Assembly: GCA_021234155.1 (NCBI GenBank)
Contig: JAJEKV010000017.1
Location: forward strand, 3,568,792 to 3,632,791
DNA from: Isoetes taiwanensis
Taxonomy: Eukaryota > Streptophyta > Lycopodiopsida > Isoetales > Isoetaceae
Length of the DNA stretch: 64,000 nt
Direction: 5' to 3'
The position numbers and the translations under genes were made by a program. Below are positions 1-14,248 of this stretch, piece by piece (positions within the stretch are counted from its first letter, which is position 1; each line of letters opens with the position of its first letter). The notes beneath the pieces were generated by a model, which searched no databases, was not told the DNA's origin, and was given only the letters and a program-made list of their open reading frames with translations.

Positions 1-3000
1 TATGGACCTTATCTGCAATGGAAACCCAATAACTATCTATGTATTATGGCTACGACAAAATGGACCGTAACAGAAGACTTGTCTTCAATAATTGGGGTAC
101 ATTCCTAAGTCGCGGGAAGATCATACCCTTGCATTCTTGCAATGACTGGGGCAATATTGCATGGGCAGTCTCTGGTAACCCACATATGGCCATTTCGCTA
201 GGAGCTGGAGATGGTCCAGATTGCCATTGGGAGAGTATTATGAGGTGTTTAAGAAACTATGAGAAGGGTTACAATGGTCGCCCAATACCCCGCCAGCTTC
301 AGCCGCACTACATAGTGCATTGTTGATGGAACCCTAATATATTGAAAAGCTTAGCGCGGCAAGATTTAGGAGGAAATGGACCCATCGAACATGTTGAGCT
401 TCAACATCTCGTATAAACCTCGGTGATCTCGCCTGCAAAGCCCTCTTGCAATCCGTGATAATTGTGTCGGTCAAAATAAGAACAGTGGATGTTTTCTTTC
501 CTATCCTACTAACACTGGGTATTTTTGAAAGAGTCAATTTGGGGGTTCCTAATGCCCACATTACCATGAGGATGTGGATGCATTGCTTCGGAAAAATATA
601 GTCATGTATTGAGCATGTTGCATGTTACTAACTTTCCAAAAGCGTTGGAAATATTTCATGGATAAAACCACCAAGTGATCTATCATAGAAGAAGTGCCCG
701 ATTGGAAGAGTTTTGTGGATGGTTACGCCTCGGCCATGGAAGGTCATTCTAGACCCTTCAATTCACTTTTTGGGCAGAGAAGGGATTCCAATCATGCAAT
801 GGAAAATGAGACCTTCGTGAGGAGAAGCGGAGAGGGTGGGCAGAATGGGCACTGTGGATGCAAATGGCAAGCTTCATGAGGCCTCTCGGTCAACCAAAAG
901 CTCTAAAACCAACCGAAGAAGTCAAGCAATTTGGGATTGACTTAAGGATGGCATCACGACCATATCAAGTATTGTTCAATTCATGAGACCAATCGCACAT
1001 TGATAGATTATTGGAAGAAGGTGATCAAACTTTGCTGGATGAGGTGCAGAATATCCTATAGCTTAAAGAAGGGTGGTTCCTGCAAGTGGGAAAACATTGA
1101 TGATGGTACTAGTAGTATTGTGAAGGCATATGCTCCTCCTCAATCGACAAAGTCACTATGTTGGTCCTAAGAATGATAAAATAAACATTTAGGCATGGAT
1201 GTTATGAACCCTCTATCGACGGAGTGCCACCAATTTGTAGTAGTAAAACCGTATTAGATCTAGACCTATCTAGTGTGGTTGGGATACACTATCTCGATAT
1301 TTGCAACAAGAAGGTGATGTTAACTTCAATAAGAAGTGCGCTGTGGAATGGTAAAAGTCCAAGACATCAGCTGAGTAATGTTCCATAAAGAAAGATATTC
1401 GACATTTGACAAAGAGGGTGGAGGAGGAAACTGTAAGCATCCCATCTTTGGCTAGACATTGAAACCGCAGCCGTTTCAGTGGACTCCAAAACCATTCCCA
1501 GTGTGTTCGAGTTACAATACCCTCGATGTAAGGAATAAGGTTCTCATATCCCTTGGGGATGTTAGTGGAAAAACTAAAAACGCTACTATGCATCTTTTCA
1601 CGCTTAATAAAAAGCCAGGTACCACTTGAGTTCCAAGGATATATGATTTTATAATTTGAAGCACAAGGTGTGAATTTATATACCTCGCAGGTGATTATAG
1701 TTAACGCCTATTCTAGTCTAAGGGCAAACAAAAGCTACTAAAAAGTGAATTTAACAAAGTTACTAAAAGTGCAATATAAAATTTATCCCAAAATTAAGAC
1801 ATAATCGCTGGAATTACATGCCTAAGCGGCGGCATCTCGGACCAAATGACATGAGTTAGCGTTTACATATATGTTTTGCATGGAACAAAAAATAAAAGGG
1901 GAAAAGCGTGACTAAAATATTCTGCGGAAGAGTGCAGAAGCTTTTTCTCGAATCAGAAATCGACCATCGCTTTTTTAGCCGATTTGTTGAACTCGCATTT
2001 GCTGTCGAACAAAGCCTTTGGAGTTTCCTGATGCCGGATTTGATGTTGGAGCGCAAAACAGGTGAATATCTGTGGATATGATGTTTCTATAGTAGAAGAC
2101 ACTGCTTTGTCGGCTCGCGGTGATACCGTAATCTAGTCCCGCAGGGAATTTCCGTGGGTTGTGATTTGCTTAAGTGCATCCTTTGTGGATTTGAAGGAGG
2201 TGCTATGGAGAAGATTGAGTTTGATTTTTCTCAAGTTCAATTCTACCAAAGCGCTTGATTCCAACAAGTGACGTAGAGCCTGAGTCTAAAAAGGGAGATG
2301 GCATCTAATAAGGTTGTCGCCTATTTTTAGTCGACGCTAAGGTGTAGTTAAAGGAGGATCTGGTTTTCGTGTACGGAAGATGAAAGTTGAAAGTGCCGGA
2401 AGCAGAGGGGCTATGTTTGGTTCATTCATGTCCTGGAAGCAAGGTAACTATGAAGAACAGCTTGCGAATCGTCAAAGCTGGAGGTATCTGGTGGAATCGT
2501 GCAAAGGCCGCGAAGCGATGTCGCGAAGATTTAGCCCAAGCAAAGCAGTATTATCATTTCAAAGTTTGGTTATGGTATTATAGCCAATTTATGCGGGCGG
2601 ATCCACCAGATATGGCAAGATTTCGTTAAATGAATATGAACAGCTAACTCCAGATCTCGTAGGACATAAATTGGAAACGTGAATTACTAAGAATGTTGGA
2701 AATATGAAAGTGGTCAAGATCTGGTTGAGTTATTTAATAAAAAATGGATGGAATATGGATTTAGAAGGTGTCAGGCTCTTCTCGCTCTCAATCAGTACCT
2801 CATGACCTAGGCCGGTCGCGACATGATGAAAATATTGCATCCCAATTTAACGCATGGCGAACCAAAGAAGAAGCCGCAAGTATTTAAAAGGACTGTTAAA
2901 GAGAAGCAAGAAGAAATTATGATCAAGGGGAGATAATATATTGTATTTTGGAGAGGAAGAGGGCGTATGGTTGATGTAATATGTTATTAGGAGAGAATGA

Positions 3001-3180
3001 CATTAAGCCAACCGGTGACTAGAATTAGAGGTCGTTTCATGCTATGTTTGCGGAGGAGATAATATCTACTAATATGTGTACAAAGAAGAGGATCGCGGAA
3101 ATCCTGAATTCTGGCAGAGGTGTCCGCATGCTACCTTTCAAAGCCAACCATAGGTCTCTGGTATCAGAAGAAATTTGAGG
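1..3180. other. Unassigned low-information stretch upstream of copia remains
   Basis: No reading frame here matches a family I recognise. The longest open stretches (39-326 +, 1270-1593 -, 2380-2629 +) have no clear domain. Because the next 3 kb holds copia pol remains on the + strand, the later part of this stretch (about 2.2-3.2 kb) probably includes the gag region and leader of the same fossil. That is inferred from position only. I could not find a terminal repeat or primer-binding site. Confidence 0.3.
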
Positions 3181-6070
3181 AGGTAAAGTCACATGCTCGT
3201 GGTTAAAGCCACATGCTTTGTCAAATTTATGTGATGAAAATATTTCTAACCCCTATGGTTGTGATTCTCGAGCCGAAAAACCGCGATGCAAAGTTCACAA
3301 ATTTTGCATGAAAGCCTGGAGACCAGTAAGCCCCATGTGCGCGTATGCCAATGGAGAAAAAGCAAAATGTAGAAGCTTGTGGTGTGTTAGAGCCTCATAG
3401 GAGAAGATGGAAAAACATTACCATTAATAATGTATTGTGTGTACCAGGGATGATAAAAACCTAACATCTGTAAAGCATTTAGCTGACAAAAATTATAAAG
3501 TCTTGTTTGACAAGCATATGTATAAAGTTCATGATAATGGAAAAATAGTGTTGTATGCAAGAAGAATTGGAACGTTTTGAGCCTCGTCCTAGAAGCAAAT
3601 ATTTTATCAAGTGAAAAGGAACTCAATGGAATTGTGGTGACCAGAGATTAGGCCAATACCTAACTTGAAAATATAATTTTATGAAAAACACAAGTTAATG
3701 GACTGGCTTGGATCCTTTATAGATAATATGAGGGAAGTGCTTTGTGTCATGGATGTATAAGCTACAAACAAAGTAGAAAGCCTTTTCCCTATGAAGAGTG
3801 AACGGGTAAATGAAAAATTAGCCCTAGTGTGATGTATGTGTGACCTATGAGTTGTAAGCGTTAGTGGGAAAATACCATTTTGTGTCATTTATTGATGACC
3901 ATACAAAATAAGCCAAGCGGCAATTCTTAACTCATAAAAGTCGTGCTCAACTCATTTAAAGCCTATCTTTGGCGAACGTGAAACAAAAGCAAATTAAAAT
4001 GTTTAAGATCGACAGAGGGGAGAGTAATTTATCAAATGAATTTTAAAAGGTTTTGTTTAGAGACGTGAACTGTGTTAAGGGCTTAACTTGGCAGAGGTAC
4101 TCCCCGCCAGTAATGGTGTCTCTCGAAGAAAGAATCGAACGGGTAATGGAAGCAATGCAAGTATGTTAAAGCATGCGTGTCTCTATGGGTGTATAATGTG
4201 AATACCGCATAAGGTTTATATTCAGTAAAATAAGATCTCAAGCAGATCCCCGAATGGTCGATCCCCGGATGAGTTATGGACCGCAAGTTAATCTAAAAAG
4301 ACTTTTAAAGCTTTTGGTTGTTTAGCATATTCAAAAGGTATTAGATGATAAGATATCAAAATTGGATGATAGAAGCAAGGAAACATATTTTATTGATACT
4401 TATAAAGAATCAAAAGGGTATAGGCCTATGATCCAAATAAAAGACAAGGATTATGTCGAGATGTCATTTTCTTTGAAAATATATTATACAAAGATCGGGT
4501 TTCTGGGTACTCAATAAAAGAAGATCGGTACGCATAAAGATGCGTGATAAAGATATTAACCGGGAAACCGATGATTATTTTGATGATAAGGAAGAAAAAG
4601 CATTGTCAATCAAGCGATGAAGAAGCTGATCGAAGGGTCACCGAAAGCATACCGATAACTTAATGGAACCACCGCAGCCACGCGATCGAAGAAGGACCGA
4701 AGTCAATTGCTTAAAGAGGGATATTACCTTGATACTCACAATATGGAAGTGGATGAGGCCTAAGAAGTACCTAGGAGAAGTGCTAATGAAAGCAAAACGT
4801 GAAGAAAGAGAAGAAGGCGAACCGTGTAATTCCCCGCCTTATGTCCGGTGATATTAGAAATCGGACAATAATCAAGCAAATTTATAACAGTTATGAAAGT
4901 CTATAGACCTCGAAATGGGAAGGATGCAATGAATGCGTAACTAAGTTCTTTGAAGCACAGAACCATATAAACCCGCTGACGTAATCTACCAACGTAAATA
5001 TTGCTGGAAACAAATGGATTTTAGAATTAAACAGGACCAGATGGGCAAACTCTAAATTTAAAGTTGATTGGTGGCGCAAAGGGTTTACTCAAAAGAAGGC
5101 TGGTATTGTGATGAAACATTCTGATTTAAATTAACAAGTGTCGTATAACAGGAACACGCCAATACAACCTAGAGTCACATCATACGGATGCTGTTTGCAC
5201 CACAGATTTCAACGCACTTTGGATGAAGAAATTTTATGGAGCAAGCCTCCGGATGTGTTGATGGAGATGGGCGGAAATTGCGTATGCGATGCGCCTTAAG
5301 ACAAGCTCCACGCCGGGCGCGGGTATGTATGTATTGGACACCATTTGAAAAACACATGGGTTTGAAAACTAAATATGATGGAAAATGTTCATGTCTAGTA
5401 AGATGGATACTTTTAGTAAGAATGGTAGCTTTTTGCGTAGATGATTGGCAATGGTCGCTAATGATATTGGTTTCGCTTAAATTATTGCAAAAGATATTCT
5501 AAAGAAAAAGATTTCAAATGACTTGGGGAGCTTAAAACAGCTATTAGGTACGGAAATTTACGTAGATAAAGAGAAGGATTGAGTAGCTATTAATTAAAAC
5601 TAAATATTTTAGGCATGCTTAAAAAGATTTGAATGATAGAATGTAAGAAGACCCAAAGCATAACCCAAGTAAAAATCAACTCCGACGTCCCAAAACAAAG
5701 AAGAAGAGCATATCATGATGAATCAATCTTATAGAGAGCTATTGATGTCTTCATGTATCAATTTGTACACGCCCCGGGATATTTCATATGGAGTAAAAGG
5801 CTTCACCAAAATAATCCCGGTGAAGGTCATCGAAATGCGAAAACGTATTTTGATTCCTAAAGGTACCGTGACTATGGTCTTGTATTCGACGCGAACATGA
5901 TGCAAATTGCAAGGTCTATTACTTGAAGGCGGCGTGTGATGCGTATCAGTAGCGGACGACACCGCAGACCATAATCGATATGTCTTGCTAGGAGGGAAGT
6001 CCGCTATTTCTTTGGAAAAGTAAGAAACAAACCTCTATTGTTTTTCTGGCCGCTAGGTTTACTGCGCAGC
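3180..6070 (+). mobile_element. Ty1/copia retrotransposon fossil (pol remains)
   Basis: Translation in several frames shows copia pol blocks in the family order: a gag-pre-integrase stretch near 3430-3790 (NNVLCVPGM, then a KQSRKPFP-like piece), integrase near 3870-4340 (FVSFIDDHTK), reverse transcriptase near 4890-5560 (a KWI...GFTQK block and an FCVDD block in the position of the usual YVDD), and RNase H near 5700-6070 (PDISYG-like and PVK-type conserved spacing). Integrase before RT marks it as copia and not gypsy. It is heavily broken, with many breaks across all domains, and clearly old. No LTRs were found, so the outer limits are approximate. Confidence 0.75.
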
Positions 6071-9000
6071 AGTTGTCTCTTGCATTCAGAGAAATTGTCT
6101 CGCTTAGACGGCTTTTATGAAGAAATTGTCCGGCGTAGACGGCAAGGCTTTCAGCTTAGCTTGATTCCAACATAATCCCAATTAATTGAATACCATATGA
6201 ACTCACCGTCCTGCATCATTCCCAAAACAACTTCCATGTGGAAAAATATCTTTGCAAGAATTCAATTGAAGTGAGTATTCCTAGATGCACTGTAAATGCT
6301 ATTGCTTATGTTTTTCTACAATAGTTTCATAGGTTTTCTTATCGCACAAAAATTAGTTGATGATAAAGTTTACAAGTAATCTTTGGATCATAATCGCATT
6401 AATTCAGTTATAGGTGCCGGGCTGTCGTTTTTACTAATTTAAAGAGCCTAGTTGTTTCCTATTGTTGAAGGAGACCACTACAGTTTTGTGGAAGTAAAGG
6501 TCCTTTGTTCGTGTCTTGAGGAACTGCTGGATATTGTAGAAACAAATAGGCTCTAAATTCAAATGGGCATTTGTTCGAGAATTCCATGAGACTGTGTGAA
6601 GGAGAGACATGCACAAATATATTGAAGTCACATTATTCTAGAATGCCTTTCTCAGGATGGAAGGCATCACCGATGGCGTGATCATGTTTAGTAATCACCC
6701 TTTAGTCTATCCCTCCAAGGAAATCAAACATCTAATTCTAATAGTCAACTATCATCCGTTAAGAAAAAGCTTCTTACCAATATGGAAGTTTTTTCAACTT
6801 GTTTCGCATTACGAAAGTGTAATTATCAAAAGCTTGATTAAAATCTTTAAGGAATGTAGTTCCAAAAAGAGTTGTGTGCCATATAGTGCCAGAGGGCGAC
6901 CTCCCATTAGGGCAAAAAGAGATGACTTGTGATATTGCACCAATGTTATGTAAAGTCTGATGTCATTACTTTTGAAGGATAGTTTGAAATTGCACCACAT
7001 TTTGTTTCTATAGTTCATGTATCATTCGCTCATCTCATTCAAATGTTATGTACATGAGTACTTCCTCGATGAAGTTCAAGATGCTATGATTTGTTTATTG
7101 TATTTAGATGTTATGCAGGCATCTTTAAGAATGTGAACTAATGGATAAATCATAGTACACAAATCTAGCCTATAACTTCCAGCATCTTCAAGGTAAGATA
7201 CCATCCTATTGTTCATATTGCCTAGATGTTGGATGCTGAAGATGAATCTATAGTATAATACTATGGCGCTTGAACATTAGGAATTTAATTTAAAGAAATT
7301 GTCGAAGCTATATGGGTCAATACTGCTTGTAAATTACCATACCGCGTAAATGGGAACAAAAATCAAGCTCCGCCATGATAATTGTCCATGGAGGTGATGG
7401 TGCCCCCTAATAGCCATGTCGGATTTCTTCAAGCTTTTGGCATCCATTGCATAGATGTAGATGCATCTACTGTCCTGATTGAGCTTTTATTTCGAGGACC
7501 CATTTGACATGCTAGCTATATATCATGCCAACAAATCAGAACCTTGCATCAAAATACGCAGATCGTGCAAAGACGATCCATATCTAACCCTGGCAACTAA
7601 AAGCCATCAATCATGTGCGCCGCAGCGTAAATAAAGAACATATGCTCCTGCAATTGCCATTGATAAATGTTACGTTTCTACCAATTACGTAAAGGGCAAA
7701 TAGAACACCGCTTTTGTAAAGGTCATTGAGTTACAACAATCAGCTGGTCTTCTATAAGCAAAAGAATCATTTTCGAGGGTCTTTTTGTCTTCAGCAGACT
7801 TCATCTCCATAATTTTATAGCTACATGGTATGTCTCTCGTAAGTCTTATATCATTGGCGCAGAAATGGGCCATGCATCTATTTTGTAACGCCAGTGATTT
7901 CATTGACCGGTACATCAATATGTCACCACGTTTGCCTTATGTGTAAAATGCAGCAACGCATAACCCCTCGGTAATAATATATGCACATGCACCTAAAGAT
8001 CTCTACATGTTGTTGCATAATAATATTAAGAATAATTGGAAGCATGTGCAGCCTTCAAGACATAATATTTTAATTGCCCAAGAGGCATGTTCATTTGGTA
8101 TCTTTCTATAACAATAAAGTATATCATACACCCATCTATCGCCTATATTGAGAACCAAAGATAATAGGTCTCACACTATCACATTAAATAAATTTCCTGC
8201 TTTTGTATATACATGATGGAATTGTCGACATGTGATCCTTGTAGTAGCATACCAACAAAAAATGAAGGATAGCCCATACATTCGAAGACCCATATTGATT
8301 GAGGGGTGAAAATGGCTTGCGCTATTATTACCCAATTAAAAATGTATAAATGATCTACCAACTAACCTGAAGTTTAAACTAGTAAAAGAAAGCCATAGAA
8401 GGGAGTTTAAATCAAAGGCAAAAGAATATATGTATGAACTTACACATGCAGATTTTGTCGTGCAAGCCTCTTAGCCCACCAAAACAATCTAAATGAAACT
8501 TGAAGAATGCTTTGTATATGCCGATAAACTTCTGTAAAATGGAACTCTATGAGTTGACTAATTTGGTGCAATAAAGTGCAAAATAACAATGAGTGCCCCA
8601 AAAGCTATCCCCATCTTCTACAATCCCGCATCTAATTCTTCAATATTCTTCACTTAACAATCCCCGGCATCTAATTCCTTCAATATTCTTCAATTTAACC
8701 GCCTCAATTAATCGATTCTCTTCTCGCTGAAGAGAAGAGAAAGAGCATCCTAGAGATTTGGATACAATTCCTCCTGTACAATCCCGATATTTCTCTTCCC
8801 AAGTACAAAAGAAGGATAAAGTTGTACCTAAAATAAGGCAATAAAAAGATAACATACCTAATTTCATTTCCTAACTACTCTTTCAACTATATAATGAGCT
8901 TTCTAAGCTTAGATCTCGACTGACTTCATGCTTGCTAAGAAATTGCCAAGAAACTTTGCACAATTAGAAAGACATCTCATCATGCAATTATCAACAAAGA

Positions 9001-10716
9001 AAACATAATCTATGCATGAAAAGAATACATGAACGTGCCGCATAATATTTCAACAAAAAGACGGTATGTGAAACCCTACAAAAACATATGGAGATAGTCA
9101 TGGCAGCAGTAATTATTGTTGTGAGCTGTTTTTGTCACCATACAGCCACGGATACTATCAACCAACCGTAAAAGAAGACAATGTAGATCAAACTCTTCCC
9201 ATACAACCACAGCAGGCCTTCCTCTTCCGAGCACATGACGCACCATTTTCCACCCAAGTTTCAAATACATATTTCCAAGATCAAATGCAAAGATCATATT
9301 CTGCAACATGGTGCATCTCTATAATTCAAAATTAATACTAATGTGCCATGGCATCCATGCCATGAAACCAAATCTCTCACCAAAATCCATACCAAAAGAA
9401 ACTTGCCAAATTTTAATGAAAACGCATCGTATAAATCCACCCGCGACCTAAATATCCAACATTTTTGCCTCGCCGATAACCTACTACAGATGTACCATGT
9501 GGCAACTAATCACCGGATCTTTTGTCATAGTTAATTCAACCAAGCGCATCCATTGCTCCGCCTTTCTTTTATGAATCGAAATGCGACTTTGAGGTGTACC
9601 AATATACCAACATCGCGATCCGTAAAGCTGCTGGTAGGTATTTTGTAATGGCCATACAAAATAAAATATTAGACCTCATCAGCTATTATAACTAAGAAAG
9701 CCATCTATAGAAACCTATACAAATGATTAAAACCCTAGGGATTTAAACAGATTAGAGCTTTTCCTACTATTGGATATATTCCATTCAACATACCTCCTAA
9801 TCAACAATATCCAGCCTTGCATCTCACTATAGTGAGCTGCTCCTATCCTCAAGCATATAACACCCAGATGCAACCAAAACCCATAGCTATATACCGCATC
9901 AAAACATTACCAAAGATACACATCACGTAAGACCGACAAATGCTTACGATGCTTAGCTAATGTGTAAAGCAGAAAGAAATTGAAGGGTACATACCATAGA
10001 TGGCCATACAAATGCATCTCTAAAGAATAAGATGACTCGTGGTTCAAACTTTTGCATCCGGGATAATCGACAATCCCACAACCTAATGCAAAACCCCAAC
10101 ATACCCTAAAGAGGGGAAAATTGGATGTACCTTAGAGACCTCCTTACCAAAAATCAGTATAGTGCCTCCGCAAATGGTTAAAACCTGGCTATGCATAAAT
10201 TTAAGACCTGGCAGCCAGGAGATCCTAATACTCTTCCTAAGCGACCTTAATGCCCGAGCTGGTCAAGATCAGCCTATTCGTGCCTCAACAAATTGCAAGC
10301 CGAAAAGCTGATCCGTTGTTTTCTCAATAGCCACGAGATAATATGCACATCCATTTTCATACCCATCCGCCGAAAGATTCATGCATGCCCGCGATGTAAC
10401 AACGCCGGAAAGACTGCGCCGCATGCCCGCAGCATGCAAATCGTGGTAAAGAGGAAAAATTGAAACCTAAAAAATTAGTCCCGCCGCAAAACAACAAACT
10501 CGATTTTTAAAATCCGAAACTTTTGCCTGGCCACCAAAACCCCTAAACCCAGGAAAATTAGCCAAAAATTCCAAAACATTTTTGCCAAACCGAAAATCCC
10601 AAATTAAAAAGAGATTTGATACTGCAAGCAGGTTCCATATGGAGACTGCCATACACCTTAGGTCGTGATTCCCCATACACCGGCATACCGGGTAGTAGCG
10701 ACTACCGTAAATGTGT
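6071..10716. other. Gene-poor interval, nothing recognised
   Basis: AT-rich sequence with only short open frames (for example 9132-9335 + and 10467-10676 -), none with a recognisable domain, transit peptide or convincing splice context. A short tandem duplication sits at 8621-8697. I see no RNA gene or transposon terminus here. Confidence 0.4.
8621..8697. repeat. Tandem duplication, about 37-40 bp x 2
   Basis: Two adjacent near-identical units, each beginning CAATCCC and containing CATCTAATTC and CAATATTCTTCA. The units start at 8621 and 8658. Small local duplication with no sign of function. Confidence 0.75.
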
Positions 10717-10930
10717 AGATGGTTTCCCGATTGGTTAAGGACATGGCGGGTTTTGGAGCGTCACACACTTGTGGTATCGGGCGGAGCTTGAGTTCGAGTC
10801 TCCATAGGGGGCATATGTATGAATTGGATACCATTGGGCCGATATAGTCTTGACTTAGTGTGGACCCATAGATGTATTGGTCTATGGTCTTGTAATGCGA
10901 GGGCGAGCATAGTTTTAGTGGGAGAGATTC
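10717..10930 (+). mobile_element. tRNA-derived SINE candidate
   Basis: A pol III promoter layout is visible: an A-box-like TTGGTTAAGGACATGG at 10731 and a B-box GAGTTCGAGTCTCC at 10790-10803, about 60 bp apart. A tRNA-unrelated body follows. The 3' end and target duplications are not clear, so the right limit is a guess. Confidence 0.45.
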
Positions 10931-12879
10931 CATAGAACCCCGTTCGAGTAGATCTTGGTTTAGCCAGCGTTCTTAAGACAACGACAAATGGTTAAACGAC
11001 TACTCAAGCGCCTAGGCGGTTTTGGGTTGGTTAGAGCACATAGTTAGGAGCGTTACATTTACCACAGGCAATCCGTGTAAAATAATAAAGTATAGGGTAA
11101 AAAGTTTTATGTCTACAATAGATAATATATAAAAGTGTAGCAAAGATTTTATGTCCTGAATACTATAATGGTAGAGCTTGTATAATATGAAGTGTGCCAA
11201 CCAGTAAATGAATAACTACCAACATATTGTCATTTCCTTCCTTATTTTGCTTAGGCGTTTAATGAAGTCCATTAAGTGGGTTTAGTAAAATCCATTAAGT
11301 AGATGTCCCTATTTGTATACTGGCTCTTCTAGCAATTGTACATATTCTAAGTTTGATCTGTTTTTGCTTATCTTGGCATCTTGAAACTGATCAAATAGGT
11401 CATCTATCCTAGGCAATAGGTGCATTTCTTGACGGGTCCAATGGCCTATTGCTCTTTTTGTTGATTTTTTTCGCACGTTTGCACAAACACAAGTTGACAC
11501 TTTCAAGCAATTTTAGAGTGTCCACGCTGCCATGCCAAGTAGGATTTTTTGTGCAAGTGGAAGCTATTTCCATCGTTGGATTTCATCTACGATCAAGAAA
11601 ATTTCTATGAAATTCGGTGTTCATGGGGCCGGGAAGTTATGCCCGCTAAGTTGGGGAGAATGCTTTGCCCTCGTTCATGCGCAAAGGCACTCTCTTTGTT
11701 GTTTCAAGATATTCTAATTTTTGAAACCATCCTGCGGAATGGAGACTTTTTCTCTCAATGTTAGTCTTTTGGGACCAAAGATCTCAAGCGAAGTTGTCGA
11801 GACAGTTTCGGCTCTGCGACTGAAAGAAGGCGCAGGGTCGATACTTGTAGAATATGTTGTTATTTGTTTATTAAATATGTCAAACATCAAGCCCAGCTAG
11901 TAACCACTGGAGTTTTTTGGGGAAAACAAAGCTCGGCTTTTTGTGGCTCTCAAAGTTAAAGCATTGAATCAAGTTCAACTTCGCTTCTTTTCTTTAGGGC
12001 TTCACGTAATGAAGATTAGGTTAAATTTGCGACCTCGATTTAGGGTTCGACGATGGCATCTCAAGCTTTGTTAAGATCCTGACTGGCATATGCATAAATG
12101 TGAAGCTCACAATCCAATCTACTTTTTTTATCGCAAAAACAACGAGGTTTGCATGTTCTTTTTCTTTGGTAGAGGTTGTGGGTGGACGTGGAATCTTATG
12201 GATCCGTAACAAATTCGTACAAGGTGGGATTGTTCTGCTTATTTTCCGTGCTTGAAGCAAGCATTCATTTCCGACCGATTTTGTGGATTGTGATTCCTTT
12301 AGCCCTGGACTCAAATCACTAAGTTTGTGATCGATTTCCTAAGGAGATTTTGGCAAACGTAGCTATTTAATACTTCTGCCTCTTCGATTTGTTAAGTGGA
12401 TGTGTTTATGGTGCATTATTGTTCATCCCCGGCATTTGAGAATGTTTGAGGTTAAGAAATTTTGAGAGCATTGTTGTGTGCAAATCCTTCTCAATCAAAG
12501 AATATGGATAAAAGGAAGCAATGTTAGAACCATTTGGCGATGAGGGTTCAAATCCCAAAGATAAACATGTGATTTCAATTTTGTAGACACCTCCAAATGT
12601 TGGCATATAGAACATTAAATGAACCCATTTTAACAAGTATGTTACCCATTTATTGGTCGCTAATATCATATTAGCCAAGTGTTGAATGATCATGTTCTAA
12701 AGCCCATTCTAATGTGTTTGGGAGTTGATCATCCACGTGCTTGCGGGTCCTAATTTGGTGCATGTAGCCCTAAACGTGATAGGTGGAAACGCATAGCTTG
12801 TTCAAGCACTTCATTTCATGTTCTATAAAATCTGTTTCAGTTGTGTTTGAAACCATGTTGGGGCGGAACTTCATGTCTT
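10931..12879. other. Gene-poor interval, nothing recognised
   Basis: Short open frames on both strands (for example 12021-12314 -, 12406-12693 -, 11549-11764 +) show no domain, and none has a plausible exon chain. A further tRNA-like A-box (GGTTAGAGCACATAG, about 11030) has no B-box partner that I can see. Confidence 0.35.
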
Positions 12880-13190
12880 CTTATTCATTAAGCCATTTGA
12901 AGCCATTTGAAGATTGGAGGAGATCTTGATGTGGGAAGAAAAAGAGGTCTTACTGCTAGAACTTATGGATAAAAACAAAGAGAACCTGATAGAGATGGAG
13001 AAAAAAAGCTCGCTTAGGTCAATCGACATTATATTACAAACCGCAAAAGCAATGGAGCATCGCACAATAAGGATGTGATTTATAGAGACATGAAACCATC
13101 TATATTTTGGTCAAAACTGCACATCGAAGTTTTTATTATTGAGCTTGTTGATTTTAAGGTATTTAGAGCATACTTTTACGAAGTTTTAAT
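12880..13190 (+). pseudogene. Plant TKL/receptor-like kinase domain relic
   Basis: Two + strand frames carry consecutive kinase blocks. A hinge/subdomain V-like LLLELMDKNKENL sits near 12945. Subdomain VIa (IILQTAKAME) sits near 13028-13056. After a small frame change comes the catalytic-loop block NKDVIYRDMKPS near 13067-13101 and a degraded LVDFKV in the DFG position. The order and spacing match plant TKL-type kinases that carry a VxHRDxKPSN loop. The catalytic Asp is kept, but the DFG glycine is replaced and the frame is interrupted. No N-lobe or C-lobe remainder was found, so this is a fragment, probably an old captured or duplicated copy. Confidence 0.5.
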
Positions 13191-13613
13191 ATTGAAATGT
13201 TGGGAGAACCTCTTGCTATTCAAATAAAGGTATAATATCTTGAGATGAGATGCACAATGATATAACAACCAAAAAAAAGCAAGTAGAACATCATTGAGAA
13301 GAGCCAAAATGCGGGAGGGCCCTCAAAAGTGCATTGTCAATTAAAAGCAATGCTAGAAAATTAGTCAATGATCCTAGAGATCTAGAGATCTTGACAAATG
13401 AGGAAAATCAATCCTAATCAAAACATGTCAAGATTTAAGTTGATTGAATAAAAGGCACATTTTTCCTATATATATGCTTTCAAATAATAAAGCATTATAG
13501 TGTAGATTTACCTAAGAGGTTGATTACAATCATGCATGGAATTTCTCTCAGATTACGAGCAGTTTTCATGTGGATTAAAAAGCATGTGAGTATCAACCAA
13601 AGTTGTCAATTCC

Positions 13614-13778
13614 TTTGCAAAAACTATACTATCTAATGCCTTTAATTAGACTTCAACTTTATATTACAAAACACCACCCACACAATGCCCTACAATTTTG
13701 CAAAAACTATACTATCTAATGCCTTAATTCGACTTCAATTTTATATTACAAAACACCACCCACACAATGTCCTACAAT
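13614..13778. repeat. Tandem duplication, 83 bp x 2
   Basis: Units 13614-13696 and 13697-13778 are almost identical. Both run from TTTGCAAAAACTATACTATC to CACACAATGYCCTACAAT. Differences are a few substitutions and one indel, so the duplication looks recent compared with its surroundings. Confidence 0.9.
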
Positions 13779-13814
13779 TGGCTATGCAAAATAATCAAAC
13801 GTGCTTTTGGCTAG

Positions 13815-13957
13815 TTTTTTTTTTTGAAGGCATGGTTGGTGGAACTTGGTGGAACTTACACCCCCCACGCCTCCCCATTCAATGGTAGCCGGGTTTTTGA
13901 ACCCCGGTGGGGATCACCCCAATCAAAGGCCTTACCACTAGACCACCACCACCATGT
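13815..13957 (-). mobile_element. tRNA-derived SINE (Au-like)
   Basis: Read on the minus strand it starts near 13957 with an A-box (GGTCTAGTGGTAAGGC, 13930-13945). A B-box follows (GGGGTTCAAAAACCC). It ends in an 11-base poly-A (poly-T 13815-13825 on the + strand). The A-box wording is the same as in the plant Au SINE family. Target duplications were not certain. Confidence 0.65.
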
Positions 13958-14248
13958 GTAGTGGTCTGATGGGTCTAGTTGTTGATTTGAAAAACTCTAC
14001 TCTATTCTAATTCAATTGTAAGGTGCCTTCACCATGGGCTAGGCATCTGGTACCTACTTTATTTCGCATTCCACATTCCACATCTCCCTTGGTGATGAGG
14101 GGAATCCTCTCTCAAAATATATCCTTGTACTTTCATTTGCTAGAATATCCTTGATGGCGTCCGGCATTTCTCACATCGTAGATACCTCTTCCTTTGAGCT
14201 CTCCAATATCACTACCATGACTTCATCATTCTTTAGTGTAAATCGTTC

